Shown: positions 34,205 through 44,967 of the stretch, piece after piece
How the letters are laid out: every line of letters starts with the position of its first letter
How positions within the stretch are numbered: position 1 is the stretch's first letter
Origin: Bursaphelenchus xylophilus
Taxonomy: Eukaryota > Nematoda > Chromadorea > Rhabditida > Aphelenchoididae
DNA length: 64,000 bases
NCBI GenBank assembly: GCA_904066235.2
Contig: CAJFCV020000002.1
Span: 6,324,001 to 6,388,000 of the forward strand
Direction of reading: 5' to 3'
The notes under the pieces: model-generated
The model's database searches: none
What the model was told of the DNA's origin: nothing
What the model saw: the letters and a program-made list of their open reading frames with translations, nothing else
Made by a program: the position numbers and the translations under genes

Positions 34205-35226
34205 ATGACGAAATTTGTGTTATTTCTGTTACTGATTTTTTGTTCTACTTGCGGTAAGTTTTCGTTTAAACTTTTCTAATTTTGAACTTTAGAAGGACAA
34301 CAACGAGTATTACTGAGGGATGTAACGTCTGTAACGTTAAAAAGAGGTGAATATACGACCGGTCGAAGGTCTTCCTCAGTTCCTCAGTTACAATGTGTAG
34401 GTGGAACTGCCTACGGAAAGTTCTCTCCTAAGGTTGTTCAATGTTACAATCGAGGATTTGATGGAGTAGATGTACAGTGGGAGTGTAAGGCGGAGATGCC
34501 CGACCAGTATGAGTTTGGAAAGGTAGCAGTAAAAATTGTGATCTATTTTTTTAGATAACCGTTTCTTGCGAAGGTTACGACCGGCCGAATGATCCATTCA
34601 TTTTGGCCGGCTCTTGCGGATTGGAATACGAACTGGACTATAGTAAAAAGGGCGTTTCTGGAGGTTACTACAAGGCATCGTACCCAGAAGACAAGACTAT
34701 AACGGTTGTATTTTACATCGTGTTTGCTATTGTCGTATTGTACATCATCTATAATTGGGTAACCCCACGTGACGGCGCTGCTGGAAGTGGGTTTAGTTTA
34801 ATAGTGAACATTCTGCAAAATCTTGCTTATATCTTCGATTTGCTAACGATTTTTTCAGCAGCAGGATACGGTGGTGACTACCCAGGCGGTGGAGGCGGTG
34901 GACCGGACCCACCAGGATGGCGACGTCCTCCTACGGCTCCTCCATCTTACGATGATGCTACTAAACCCACATACTCATCGTCATCATCTTCTAGACCTGC
35001 AACTGATGGACCGGGTTTTTGGAGTGGACTAGGCCTTGGAGCCCTCGGTGGATACGCCGCGAACAACTTCATGAACTCGGGAAATGCGGGTACCAGAAGA
35101 CGAGCAACTCAGTTCGACAGGGACACTGGCTATTATCAGGATGACTACGATCGACCCAGCACTTCTGGGCAAACCTCCTCGGGAACTCACACATCTTCTG
35201 GCTTTGGTGGTACTAGTCGAAGATAA
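34205..35226 (+). CDS. SARAF: SARAF (TMEM66) store-operated calcium entry regulator
   Basis: ER single-pass membrane protein that promotes slow inactivation of STIM/Orai calcium entry. Signal peptide MTKFVLFLLLIFCSTC, then the luminal domain: RVLLRDVTSVTLKRGEYTTG, QLQCVGGTAYGKFSPKVVQC, VDVQWECKAEMPDQYEFGK and TVSCEGYDRPNDPFILAGSC with GLEYELDY, the SARAF core. One membrane segment (VVFYIVFAIVVLYIIYNWV, about residue 150-170). The cytosolic tail is Gly/Pro/Ser-rich with PPSYDDATKP, GFWSGLGLGALGGYAAN and a GFGGTSRR end, matching the vertebrate tail (GPGFWTGLGTGGILGYLFG and GYGGTRRR). A likely 72-nt intron (about 34788-34859) is a multiple of three and has no stop, so splicing versus retention cannot be settled here. 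Confidence 0.92.
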
Positions 35227-35409
35227 TATGTAAACTTAATCCAAGAATCGTACTATTATGGTTTATTGTACATACAGCCGCTCATTAAAAGATACTGCAG
35301 GTCTTGCTCTTCTGATTGATTCTGTTCTCTATTTTACTTCGTTGTCCTAGTTCAATCAAATGACCATTTACCTAAAGTATGAAATATTTAAAATTAATAA
35401 TCAAGCAAA

Positions 35410-37065
35410 TTATGAAGCAGTTTTTAAAACTACCTTTATGCGTTCCATATCGAGATCATGGACCTGATGCTGGTAAGTAACGATCCTGTAGATGCCAATG
35501 ATGGCATTTCGTGCCCCCTTTCCGATCGAATCTCGGATCATCTCAGGTGTGATACCGTAGTCATGTAAAGTTTTCCAGACATTTCTCTCCGTTTCGCAAG
35601 TCTGGAGGTTCTTTTCATCAGGAGTGACGTTAAATTGCAAATACGACTGACTGAACCTTAACTCTTTGAACCAGCCGGCCTTCTTTAATGTAAGAACGTC
35701 CCATCTTTTCGTGGTATCCATCTCTAACAGATTCTCTGTCACGTTGTGGGCAAATACAGAGACATATTCAGGTATCTTATACTCTCCTTTGAGTATATTT
35801 TCCTTCAATTCTTGTACTGTTTCTCCTTTGAAAGGAGTGACCCCTACCAGCATAAAGTACAGTAGGACTCCCAACGCCCACATGTCGACCATCGGCCCAT
35901 GGTATTTCTGAAAGATTTGTTGCATTCATAGAGAACGTTGGAGATCTTATATTCAAGAAAGGACATACATCATCTCGGAATAACTCGGGTGCCGCATAAG
36001 GAGGTGATCCGCAGAAGGTACTAAGGAAATTATTCTCTGTCTCAAGACAGGAGAAGCCGAAGTCCGCGAGTTTTACCCATCCTTGATGAGAAAAAATGAC
36101 ATTCTCCGCTTTTATATCTCGATGAACGATGCCCTTGGAATGCTGAAAATAAACATGGACTTTAAAGATCAAGTTGGATAGAATAAACCGGAAGGGATTA
36201 GCTCTTACCAGGTGACAAACAGCAGAGACGACCTGCCCAAACAGACTTCGGGCCACTTGTTCGTTCAGTTTACCGTGTTCATGCACATAAGTATATAATT
36301 CGCCACCGCCAGCATATTCCATAATTAAAAATGTTTTCGAAATTGTTTCAACACACTGAAAGTTGAAGATTAGTTGGGTAAACAGGACATCAAGGCATCG
36401 CCCGGCTATTCTAACAACGACTGACGTGATGTACCTCGAACAACCTGATTATATTTGGGTGGTGTGTCATTTCCATTGTCTCAATCTCTCGGGCTAACAA
36501 TTTCTGCGCTTTCTGATCCATCCGTGACCGTTCCATTACTTTAACGGCGACTTTCTCTGAAATTACGACTATTCAAATTGAAAATACTCGACACCTTTTG
36601 TGACAACATGTACTCCCAATCGTACTTTGGAGAAATTTCCAGCTCCCAACTCTTTCCCCAGTCTATAGAATCCAATTCTTTTACCCAGCGCTACTTCTTT
36701 CTGTACGTTGATGTCATTGTTGAGACCATTTACAGCTTGTTCGTAAACAGAGAGGCGGTTACCTTGAGGGGGTAAAGATTGGGCGCTACCAGATCGATTA
36801 AAGTGAGGTGATGATGTTCCGGATCCGGGCACCTGAAAGTAAAAAAATAAGAATCGACATAAGAAGCTTGTGGAAAATAAACAATTATAATTTAAACCTT
36901 TTCAAAATTGGGGGATGAAGACCAGTTGGTGGCCTGTAACGGTAGTCGCTGAGCGACTTTTCTAGCCAGAAAAGTGCATTTAAAGAACTCCTCGGTATAT
37001 AAAGCACCATCACTTTGGGCAGAGGGATCACTTCCGCAAGTATCGAGACTGTCTTCCTTTTTCAT
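35410..37065 (-). CDS. NIM1K: NIM1-type AMPK-related serine/threonine kinase
   Basis: CAMK/AMPK-related protein kinase. Start 37065 (MKKEDSLDTC) opens a roughly 90-residue low-complexity lead; an intron near 36838-36895 joins it to VPGSGTSSP. The kinase domain has IGFYRLGKELGAGNFSKVRL (Gly loop), a VAVKVM-type lysine exon, HPNIIRLFE, IMEYAGGGELYTYVHEHGKL, IVHRDIKAENVIF (catalytic loop), KLADFGFS, FCGSPPYAAPELF and DMWALGVLLYFMLVGVTPFK. The C-terminal extension DYGITPEMIRDSIGKGARNA then IIGIYRIVTYQ matches the NIM1-specific tail (GITEEHIR...ARSSITGVYRI), which separates it from MARK and SNRK kinases. Stop at 35410-35412. All catalytic residues are present. Confidence 0.88.
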
Positions 37066-37727
37066 TGCCTCAGGGGACGCTAACCAACAAATATCTTCGC
37101 TTCAATATATATGACTATTACTTTTACAAAATAAGGCTTCTTTTTGGACAGGATTAAACCAGCGGGGGTGTCTACTTAGGACTTCACACATCATAAAGGG
37201 GCCGGAGCGAAAGAAAAAATATTTCCTTAATCACAAGTGCTGTAAAACCGGGCTTTTGATATATCGTGCTGATTAAAGTCTACGGCTACTCCGAGAACGT
37301 CGGATGCGACTAATATAAGTATGTCTGAAGCAAAGAAAGTACAATATCAACTATGCTGACTACGACCGCAACACTACTTCCATCAAATAAACGGCGTGTA
37401 ACATAGAGATAATATTAATCACCCAAGCGAGCATGTTCAACTTACTGCGGAAAGAGGCTTATGGCTACATTCGAGCACCGAGAACACCATTATTTCGGTG
37501 ATTACCGAGCTGTCCTCGGCTCCGGTACATCCTCCACATAACCGTAAAACTTGGGACATGGTACAATTTTATCGAATTACTGTTGGCCCGGCATAAACCA
37601 CTCTGCCTAATTAACATAACGCCGGCCACTGAGTTTCCCCGACAATCGGCTTTTAGGGAATAGGCGGATTCAAATCACCCTCATTTTAATGCATTTATTT
37701 GAAATCATTGTAAACTGCAAAATCATA
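37066..37727. other. Intergenic region upstream of the kinase gene
   Basis: About 660 bp between the kinase start and the mariner-like element. No coding region or RNA gene recognised. A TTGGTTAG acceptor-like sequence lies about 18 bp before the kinase ATG (minus strand). Confidence 0.4.
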
Positions 37728-38157
37728 TTGGGTTGTGCAGTAAGTTCGTTCATTTTTTTATTGCTTTGTTTTGCAAGGATTGATTTTCAAAAAAAATTAA
37801 AAGCAGATTTTTCGAGCAGAAAAAAACTGTATCACAAGGAAAGTACTTCTATGGGGTATGGAGTTACAGGTCGAGATATATATCAAAAAATTCGCAAAAA
37901 TTTTCTGATTCAGAATATATAAAACTTAGCTGCCTAATTTTGGTCTGATGACATGTTTTTGTCCTCACGAGGGAATGGTCTGAACTTCCCCCAGCGTTTG
38001 GGAAAATGACTAGTACAGGCGGATAGAGCAGGTCAACTTTGGTAAAAAGGGCCACTTTCCAGCTGCGGAATAAGCCCGGCCGACGAGAAAAATCGACCGA
38101 AAGTTCCACAAAAATTTCCTCTTTCTCTTCCCTCGGAAAAGAAGAGCGGTGTCCAAT

Positions 38158-38230
38158 GGTTCGGTTGGCCGAGTGGATAAAGCATCCGCTCGGTATTCTT
38201 TTGGGGGTTGGTTCGATTCCGGGGTCTCGC
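38158..38230 (+). pseudogene. tRNA-like segment, left arm
   Basis: Contains a class-II-like D-arm (TTGGCCGAGTGGATAAAG) and a T-arm-like GGTTCGATTCC, but the acceptor stem does not pair. It reads as a degenerate Leu/Ser-type tRNA remnant. The same sequence lies inverted at 38501-38573. Confidence 0.5.
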
Positions 38231-38500
38231 GAAGGACCATGATAAGGCTTTGATGAGCAAGATCAAACTCTAACAACCCAAAAAATTTTATTTTGCGTTT
38301 TTCAAAGTCAAGTCTATCACCAAACCAGTATTACTTCGACGTTCCATCGCTTTGAAAGTTCGGAAGCACCCAAAAATGCATTTGTTGACGATTATTGTTT
38401 TGGTATAAAGCCCCTATAAAACGTATAAAATGGCAAAATATTTTTTTTTTTGGGTTGTTAGAGTTTGATCTTGCTCATCAAAGCCTTATCATGGTCCTTC

Positions 38501-38573
38501 GCGAGACCCCGGAATCGAACCAACCCCCAAAAGAATACCGAGCGGATGCTTTATCCACTCGGCTAACCGAACC
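38501..38573 (-). pseudogene. tRNA-like segment, right arm
   Basis: Inverted copy of the 38158-38230 segment with a single-base difference in the D-arm (GGTTAGCCGAG against GGTTGGCCGAG). Degenerate acceptor stem; unlikely to be functional. Confidence 0.5.
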
Positions 38574-38934
38574 ATTGGACACCGCTCTTCTTTTCCGAGG
38601 GAAGAGAAAGAGGAAATTTTTGTGGAACTTTCGGTCGATTTTTCTCGTCGGCCGGGCTTATTCCGCAGCTGGAAAATGGTTCTTTTTACCAAAGTTGACA
38701 TGCTCTATCCACCTGTACTAGTCGTTTTCCCAAACGCTGGGGGAAGTTCAGACCATTCCCTCGTCAGAAGTTTTCTCGCGACACCATGCAAGTGTCTTTT
38801 TGACCGTGTTTTTACCAATAAAAAAATTTTTTTTGTGCAAAAATAAATTCTGAGGCCTTGGCAAGCCTTAAAATATCAACTTGGATTACAACTACACCTT
38901 AATAGTAGTTCCAATGTAAAAAAACGGGTTCTGT

Positions 38935-39016
38935 GGCAAAAGGGCTCGAACCCAGATGGACATCCTTTCCCATCGGATTCTCAGTCTAGCGCTCTAACCA
39001 CTCGGCCACACCGCTC
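38935..39016 (-). pseudogene. Class II tRNA-like segment (Leu/Ser-type, apparent anticodon GAG)
   Basis: On the minus strand: GTGTGGCCGAGTGGTTAGAG (D-arm), TAGACTGAGAATCCGA (anticodon arm, apparent GAG), a long variable arm, and GGGTTCGAGCCC (T-arm). The acceptor stem pairs only partly. Leu-GAG is not a normal eukaryotic tRNA, so this is more likely a tRNA-derived pseudogene or a nematode variable-arm tRNA than a classical tRNA-Leu. Confidence 0.55.
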
Positions 39017-39443
39017 TCTTCCGAAGGAAGAGACCGAGCGCGCTTTTGTTGCCGCAGATTTTTTTCCTCGAGAAATACATTTATTGATAAAAATCGTTGA
39101 TAGACCAAAATTAGGCAGCTAATTTTTATATATTCGGAATCAGAAAATTTTTGCGAATTTTTTGATATACATCTCGACCTGTAATTCCATACCCCATAGA
39201 AGTACTTTCCTTGTCAAATAAATGTATACTCTTTGCCAAGCAACAAACAATCCTGTAAAAACAAAGCAATAAAAAATTTTTTAACGAACTTACTGCACAA
39301 CCCAATAAATTTAAAAAAAAAATAAATGACTTGAATAAAACTTATTGGCATAGCAAATTCATAATCTGACTAAATTATGATACCGACGTTTACAGTAAAT
39401 TCTATGCAATAATTAGAAACAGACTTAAATTTATTCCATATTA

Positions 39444-40671
39444 CTATGCTGCGTGCACCGGGTTTTGCCGCGGGGCTTCGTACCCATAAAGAAAAGTGGA
39501 CCCAATCACAACAGTTGAGCCAACGAAAAATGTCCTGAAAAGTAATTTTTTATATCAGATAATAAAAAAAAGTTCAACTTGAATAAAAAACCTACAAAGA
39601 CGGGTCAAAATCGTTTAAACACCACGAGATAAAACTGGATAAGATAATAGATAGGGACACTGCGAATCCCTTCAGAATATTATCTGCATATTTTACGACC
39701 AAAGCGATGACAAGTCCGCCATATGCCTGAAGGATTGAAGATTATATTGAATCCGCTAAATTACCTGCAGAAGAACAACAATCCAAATGACGGAATTGTA
39801 GCCCTGGAAGAATCCATTCTGAGCAACGGCATGTCCATCATAAAGCCATGTCATAAATAAGCCTCCAAAAATACTGAAGAAAGCTAAAGCAAACTTTTTT
39901 GACCAACCAACAACATACCCAACTGCAAGTTCCGCATCCACAGAGATACAGAGGAGCCCTTGAGGATCTTCTCAAAATAAACTCCAGCAAACCCAGAGGA
40001 AAAACAGGCACAAAGAACAGCAACCAAACCCACGAATCCATTCGATGCCTCTTCTTTTGGCTTACTGGAATCCTTGGGCAACTGAAGTCAAATAATTCGA
40101 TTTAGTCAGACAACTTACCTGAACCAAGGCCACCCCACAAGTCAAGAAAATCAATGCCAGCCATTTTAGTTTGTTCAGCTTCTTGTTCAACATTGAAACT
40201 GAGAACAGAGCGGTTGTCAGAATTTTTAATTGATATGTGACCTGTAACATAAAAAAAATTGGAATATTCTATGTACCTGATACGTGGCTGCATCCAGCAT
40301 ACTTAAAGCCAAGAAGAGCAGATTGTTCTGAATCACATAAAGAAGAGCTGGAACTCCAACTTTCAGCGTATCCATTGGCTTATTAAAAACATCGACTTGA
40401 AGATCACGGTAAACGCCATCGACTTTCCAAGCTAATCAATGCGTACTCAATGTAAATAAGAAAACTTACAGTTGTTGTAGAAAAGGACAACAATACATGT
40501 GAGAAACTTGACCACTTCTGATGTTACAACAGCTGTCGATGACAAATACTTAGGACCTTCAACCTTCTGGGTTCTAGAATACCGTAATATTAACACCAGT
40601 GCCGTCGTCTGCGCAATGAGGACAATCAAGGAGACCCATTTCAAATTGTTGGAGGTGGAAGAGCCCATCAT
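39444..40671 (-). CDS. Nucleotide-sugar transporter, SLC35A (UDP-galactose/UDP-GlcNAc) family
   Basis: Golgi antiporter that imports a UDP-sugar in exchange for UMP. Start 40671 ([20 protein letters not shown]) was chosen because upstream in-frame sequence lacks membrane character and the family begins here. Segments: [60 protein letters not shown] with [20 protein letters not shown] (the SLC35A signature), [37 protein letters not shown] with FEKILKGSS, then [36 protein letters not shown], and [11 protein letters not shown]. All match SLC35A2/A3. Ten or so membrane segments. The precise sugar cannot be assigned. Short TTTTAG-type introns. It is transcribed away from wdfy-2 across 239 bp. Confidence 0.9.
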
Positions 40672-40910
40672 AAAATCATATCCGATGAAGGGAAACAGAG
40701 AATGAAATGTGAACCAATATTGTTGTCTCGAACCTCCAGGACAATATTCTGCTCGTTTGTTACGCCAATGTGTCCAAATTGTGTTGCTTTTTGTTCTGTT
40801 GCGTGGAATTTTTTTGGAAAACACTTATCTCGAGTCAACTGTTCTTCTATAAAAAACTAGGCATTGTTTTTTGATAGCGAAACTGTTGGTCCGATTTTTG
40901 GTTTTTTATA
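40672..40910. promoter_or_regulatory. Putative bidirectional promoter, SLC35A / wdfy-2
   Basis: 239 bp between divergently oriented start codons. No distinct motif seen. Confidence 0.5.
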
Positions 40911-42387
40911 ATGGCTGCCGAAATTAATCAGCATCCGTCATCGTCGGCCACACCGAGTAATTATCGTCGGCCAGGTAAATTTTCACTTTGTGGGTAGTAT
41001 TGATCATGGTTTCAGAGCTTGTGTACAAGGTTGAAGGCCAAGTCGCCCGAATCATCAGGTTCATAATCTTGGAGAAGGAGGAAGGTTTTATTATAATAAG
41101 CGAGGACAAAAGCTTGCGGATTCTCCTGAAGCGAGACAATGGCCAGTTTTGGCCGTCGGTTATCGAATACCTTCCCAATCTTCCAACTTGTATCTTTATG
41201 AATGAGTCAGCACGCCTGTATGTTATGAATTTGTTTACGATTTTTGCCTTTTAGGCTGTTTGTCGGTTTGGTGAGCGGCGCGGTGTATCAGTATCAGATT
41301 AGTGAAGATCTGAATTCTCTGGAATTGATCAGGAGGTATAATGTACACACAAATGCCGTTTCTGGAGTGGCCTTTTCAGCTTTGGGCAAGGAGATATTCA
41401 GCTGCAGTAGAGATAAGACTTTGATATGGCATTCCGCTGACACAGGTAGCAAGATCGGTTCGTATAATGTGGGTTGTCCCTGCTCAGTCATGCAATTTGA
41501 TGCTACCACCAATTTTGCTTTCATTGGCGATGTCAATGGGAACGTGTATGTCCTGAGAATTAGTGGTGTTGCTGCTCAGCTTGTCAGTAAACTCAGTGCC
41601 CATACAGGTAGTGTAGAATTCCATCGCTAATTGCTAAAAAAAGTCCAAATGTGATGTCATGTTTTAGGAGCTATAACCGATTTGTCATGGGATTCTACTC
41701 GACAGTTATTGTTCTCAGCCAGTACGGATGCTCTAGTAATTATGTGGGACATTGGAGGAAAGCAAGGCCAATGCTACGAGCTTAAGTAAGTCCCCCGTTT
41801 ATGTTTATCGTAGTTTAGTGGTCACGACTCAAAGCTCAGTTCTCTGGCGTTAGCCCCTAGAAAGAACAAATTATTTTCGGTTGATGACACCGGCCACTTG
41901 ATGTGTTGGGATTTGAATGCGAAGAGAATCATGGCACCAGCATGGAAGGACTCCGATAACTGCCAGTTATGTGATGTTCCCTTCTTCTGGAATGTTAAGG
42001 TTATGTGGGATCGTAAAGTAAGTGCCAAGAAATAGGATTTTCAACGTTTAGGTGGTTGGCGTCAGACGGCATCATTGCCGAACCTGTGGGATGTCTGTTT
42101 GTGACAATTGTTGCAGCCACCGGACTATCTTCCCAGCGATGGGATTTGAAAAGCCAGCCAGAATCTGCCGGACGTGCAAGAAGAAGATGGAAGAGTATCC
42201 TGACAAGTTCGAGTAAGTCATTGATCGTTTCTTTAAGCCTGCTTTAAATAGTTTGACACCATTGGCTACGATCAGCGAGCTTAGGCAAGGCGTGGTGGAC
42301 ATGCATCTACATTCCGAAGGCTCAAAGTTGGCCACGATAGGATATGATCGAACTATTCTCGTCTGGGATATTACCCAGGTCTTCTAA
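40911..42387 (+). CDS. wdfy-2: WD40- and FYVE-domain protein (WDFY2)
   Basis: Early-endosome PI3P-binding scaffold. N-terminal WD repeats: EGFIIISEDKSLRILLKRDN, LFVGLVSGAVYQYQISEDLN, VSGVAFSALGKEIFSCSRDK, FIGDVNGNVYVLRI, AITDLSWDSTRQLLFSASTD with ALVIMWDIGG, and KNKLFSVDDTGHLMCWDLNA. A FYVE zinc finger is inserted before the last repeat: CQLCDVPF...VVGVRRHHCRTCGMSVCDNC then RICRTCKKKM; the R(R/K)HHCR lipid-binding motif is intact. The last WD repeat closes the propeller (GVVDMHLHSEGSKLATIGYD, TILVWDITQVF). About 400 residues, the usual WDFY1/2 layout. In C. elegans, wdfy-2 and rab-39 are neighbours as I recall; here rab-39 lies 1.5 kb away past one HMG gene. Confidence 0.94.
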
Positions 42388-42660
42388 TGCTTATACTTGC
42401 AACCAGTTAGAATGCGAGCGGGTCCCTAACCCAGTTGTGTCAATATTATACCACGCTGTAGCACCTAAAATTATGTAACTACATTTTTGATAAAATTATT
42501 TATTTCCAATTGGCTTGGAAAAATCAATGAGGTCAAGGGTGAGATGGCTCCAGAAGAGGTTGGCTCTAAATCAATTTAAGCAATCTGTTGTGTACAAAGT
42601 GGTCTAATGCAAAATAAGGAGAGGATGGAAATTGAGGGTAATGTACATCAATATTTATAT

Positions 42661-43356
42661 CTAGATGCCGGAAGACGCTCCATTCGCACGATAGCTTCGC
42701 ATCTCCTGAAGATTTTAAGCATTAGAAAATTATTATTTCTATGGTAATTTAAAAACGCCAACGGAACCCTAGAACACTTACTTCGTCATATCTCGCTTTG
42801 TCATCGGCAGCCTTTCTCTCATAGACTTGGCGTTCTTCTTCCGTCAAATTCTTCCAATACTTTCCCAGTTCTTGAGCAATCTGTCCCACTTTCCATTCTG
42901 GATGTTCGGCTTGGACTTGAGGCCGCTTCTCATTCGAAAAGAAGAAAAACGCCGATCTAAAATTAATCATACTTATTTTTGTTTTTTAATTAAAACGTAA
43001 GAAAATAGATAATGAGCTTACAATGCCTTTTTTGGTGCATTGGGGTCTTTCTTTTGCCGTTTCTTCTTCCGCAAGGAGTCTTCCCCACCGTATGCCTGAA
43101 CCTCAGCCTGATATCGTTCCGCATCCTTCTGTGCCAATTCATAAAATCTTTTCTTTTCTTCTTCTTTCATGGTCTATGTCTTTAAGAAATGTATTGTCGA
43201 GCAACGTACCTTCCACTTTTCCGAGCATCTTTTGCTGATCTCTGTGACTTGAACACTCTCGTCTGGGAACTTCTTCTTGTGTTCTTCATAACACATCTTC
43301 ACAAAAAAACCATAAGGAGATGTCTTGCCGCGTACTGGAGGCTTTGGTTCGGGCAT
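42661..43356 (-). CDS. hmg-1.2: Two-box HMG protein (HMGB-like)
   Basis: Chromatin architectural protein that bends DNA. Box [62 protein letters not shown] basic linker ([20 protein letters not shown]) leads to box [58 protein letters not shown], and a short tail ending in GASSGI. The DPNAPKK motif between boxes is a hallmark of HMGB proteins. There is no long acidic tail, as in C. elegans hmg-1.2. Three introns; the last acceptor near 42702 gives the short terminal exon. Stop at 42661-42663. Confidence 0.92.
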
Positions 43357-43912
43357 TCTGATATTTAAAACAGGATAAAAAACAAAATACGTTATGACGA
43401 CTGTAAATTTCGAGAAACGACTGTCAAACTACCAGCGCGGTGACTAGTAAACTACCAAGACAACAAAAAAATTTACAGAAATAAAAGCTGTAATTGTGTT
43501 ATTGTAAGCTAATTACAGTAAATCCAGATACAAAAAACATCTTGTTACAAGAGAGAGTGAAAGATCGAAAATGGAAAGGGATTTCGACAAACAAAGACAG
43601 GCCGGGAAAAGGACGCCAAAACGAAATAAAAGGCGGGTGGGAAAGGGACGCACACACAGAGAGATGATCAGAGAAACAGAGAGAGATCATAGCAAATAGA
43701 GAGGTCTTCTCTGACCGTGTTTTAGGAGGGCAATCAACCCGAGGATAATACAACCGCAGACGAAGAATTTCAAAAAAAGTTTAATTTGCAAACAAAAATT
43801 TCATTAATAACAAATATATGGGTTCAAATATCTACAACAACAAATGTTATTACAGCAGGTTTTAAATGTCTGGCAGATACCCGTACTGACATTCAGTCGA
43901 ACTAGAAGATAA
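43357..43912. other. Intergenic region between rab-39 and the HMG gene
   Basis: 556 bp downstream of rab-39 and upstream of the HMG gene, both on the minus strand. Purine-rich runs (gagagagaaacagagagag type, 43655-43690). No gene supported. Confidence 0.4.
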
Positions 43913-44669
43913 TTAGCAATTGCACTGGCTTTGTGCAGGATCTTGTGACATGTCCGACAGAGTTATCGACTGTGTCCTCATCAAGCCGCATTTGATTCCA
44001 TCCCAACCATCGTTTAAAGGCAAAGATCCATTCTCTAGACGAGCGTTGATCTCACGCGCTACCATCTGGAATGCTTCCTAAAAGAAATAGTGTTTCATTA
44101 GAGCCGAAACTTACATTTACGTTTTCTCCAGACATTGCAGAAGTCTCGACGAACTTTATTTTGTGATACTTCGCATAGTATTCACCTTCTTCAAAGAGAA
44201 CTTCTCTTTTATCCTCCAGATCAGCTTTGTGTCCCACTAATAAGAAGACACATTGAGAAGGGTTTGGTCCTCCGATATTTGCCTCGGCCTCAGCCAGCCA
44301 TTCCTTTACATTATCGAAAGATTTCCGATTTGTAATATCATAGACAATAATAACTCCAGCCGAATTCCGATAGTAGCTCTTTGTTATAGCCCTAAATCGA
44401 TAAAATTTCGACGAAATTTGACATTACTTGAACTTTTCTTGTCCTGCTGTGTCCCATAATTGCAACTTTACTCGGTAGTCTGGTTTGATTTCAATTAACC
44501 GAGCGTAGAAATCGACTCCAACGGTGGGATCACTGATGCCGGCAGTTCGCGTCTCAATAAAATACCTCAGAAGACTGCTCTTCCCAACAGTCGAATCGCC
44601 GATCAATATTACTCGGAACTGATGATGATATAGAGGAAAGAAATCCGGATTACTAGATGAATCCACCAT
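43913..44669 (-). CDS. rab-39: Rab GTPase RAB-39
   Basis: Small GTPase of endosomal/Golgi and autophagy traffic. G1 GDSTVGKSSLLRYF, switch I region with DPTVGVDFYARL, G3 WDTAGQEKFK, then SYYRNSAGVIIVYDITNRKS, G4 as VGHKADL, and G5 ETSAMSGENVNEAF. The His in place of Asn in the NKxD motif is a feature of Rab39 proteins (GHKCDL in vertebrates) and so supports the assignment. C-terminal hypervariable region contains LNDGWDGIKCGLM, like the Rab39 DGWEGVKSG block, and ends QCNC, a CxC double-prenylation motif. Stop at 43913-43915. Four exons with short introns. Confidence 0.95.
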
Positions 44670-44967
44670 TTTAGAAATTGGTTTTCTAAAATTGTTTTCC
44701 TCAGCTGACCCGGAGGGGGGCCCGGGCGCGAGCTGCTAAGTTAGCCCCTAACCATGTGAAATGAAAACTGCAGTCTGTATCGGATTTATTAGAAACACAT
44801 GTAAATTACATAATCAGATGTGATCACGTTATTAGGTTTGTAAAGGTCGACGAAGTACAATTTTTACGGAAAATTAAATACTTTTACAGTAATCCGACTA
44901 CACCAAAAAAGCTTTTGTTTAAAACAGGTTTTTCGAAAGACTCGAGCTTTCAGATTTGCCTTGTGCA

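Larger units (their letters stand above)
37965..38766. repeat. Nested 800-bp palindrome
   Basis: Left arm 37965-38290 (from cacgagggaatggtctgaac) and right arm about 38450-38766 are close reverse complements; the unpaired centre is about 160 bp. Mirror-image open frames in the two arms encode the same residues and are products of the palindrome, not genes. Confidence 0.8.
37728..39305. mobile_element. Mariner-like non-autonomous element with nested palindrome and tRNA-like segments
   Basis: 1,578 bp with terminal inverted repeats ttgggttgtgcagtaagttc (37728-37747) and its exact reverse complement at the right end (39286-39305), flanked by TA. The TTGGGTTGTGCA terminus resembles mariner ends. 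Inner matching segments (tcgagatatatatcaaaaaa..., ttaggcagctaa) extend the outer arms to about 37950 and 39100. Inside sits a second palindrome (37965-38766) with tRNA-like sequence in each arm, and a third tRNA-like segment at 38935-39016. No transposase reading frame is present. Confidence 0.8.

Noticed and set aside
38010..38846. Pairs of similar frames (MVLRETPESNQPPKEY type) on opposite strands
   Set aside because: Same cause: the nested palindrome duplicates the frame in inverted orientation, and part of it is a tRNA-like sequence.
37728..39305. Functional tRNA genes
   Set aside because: D- and T-arm motifs are clear, but acceptor stems do not pair and apparent anticodons (GAG) are not normal in eukaryotes, so they were listed as pseudogenes.
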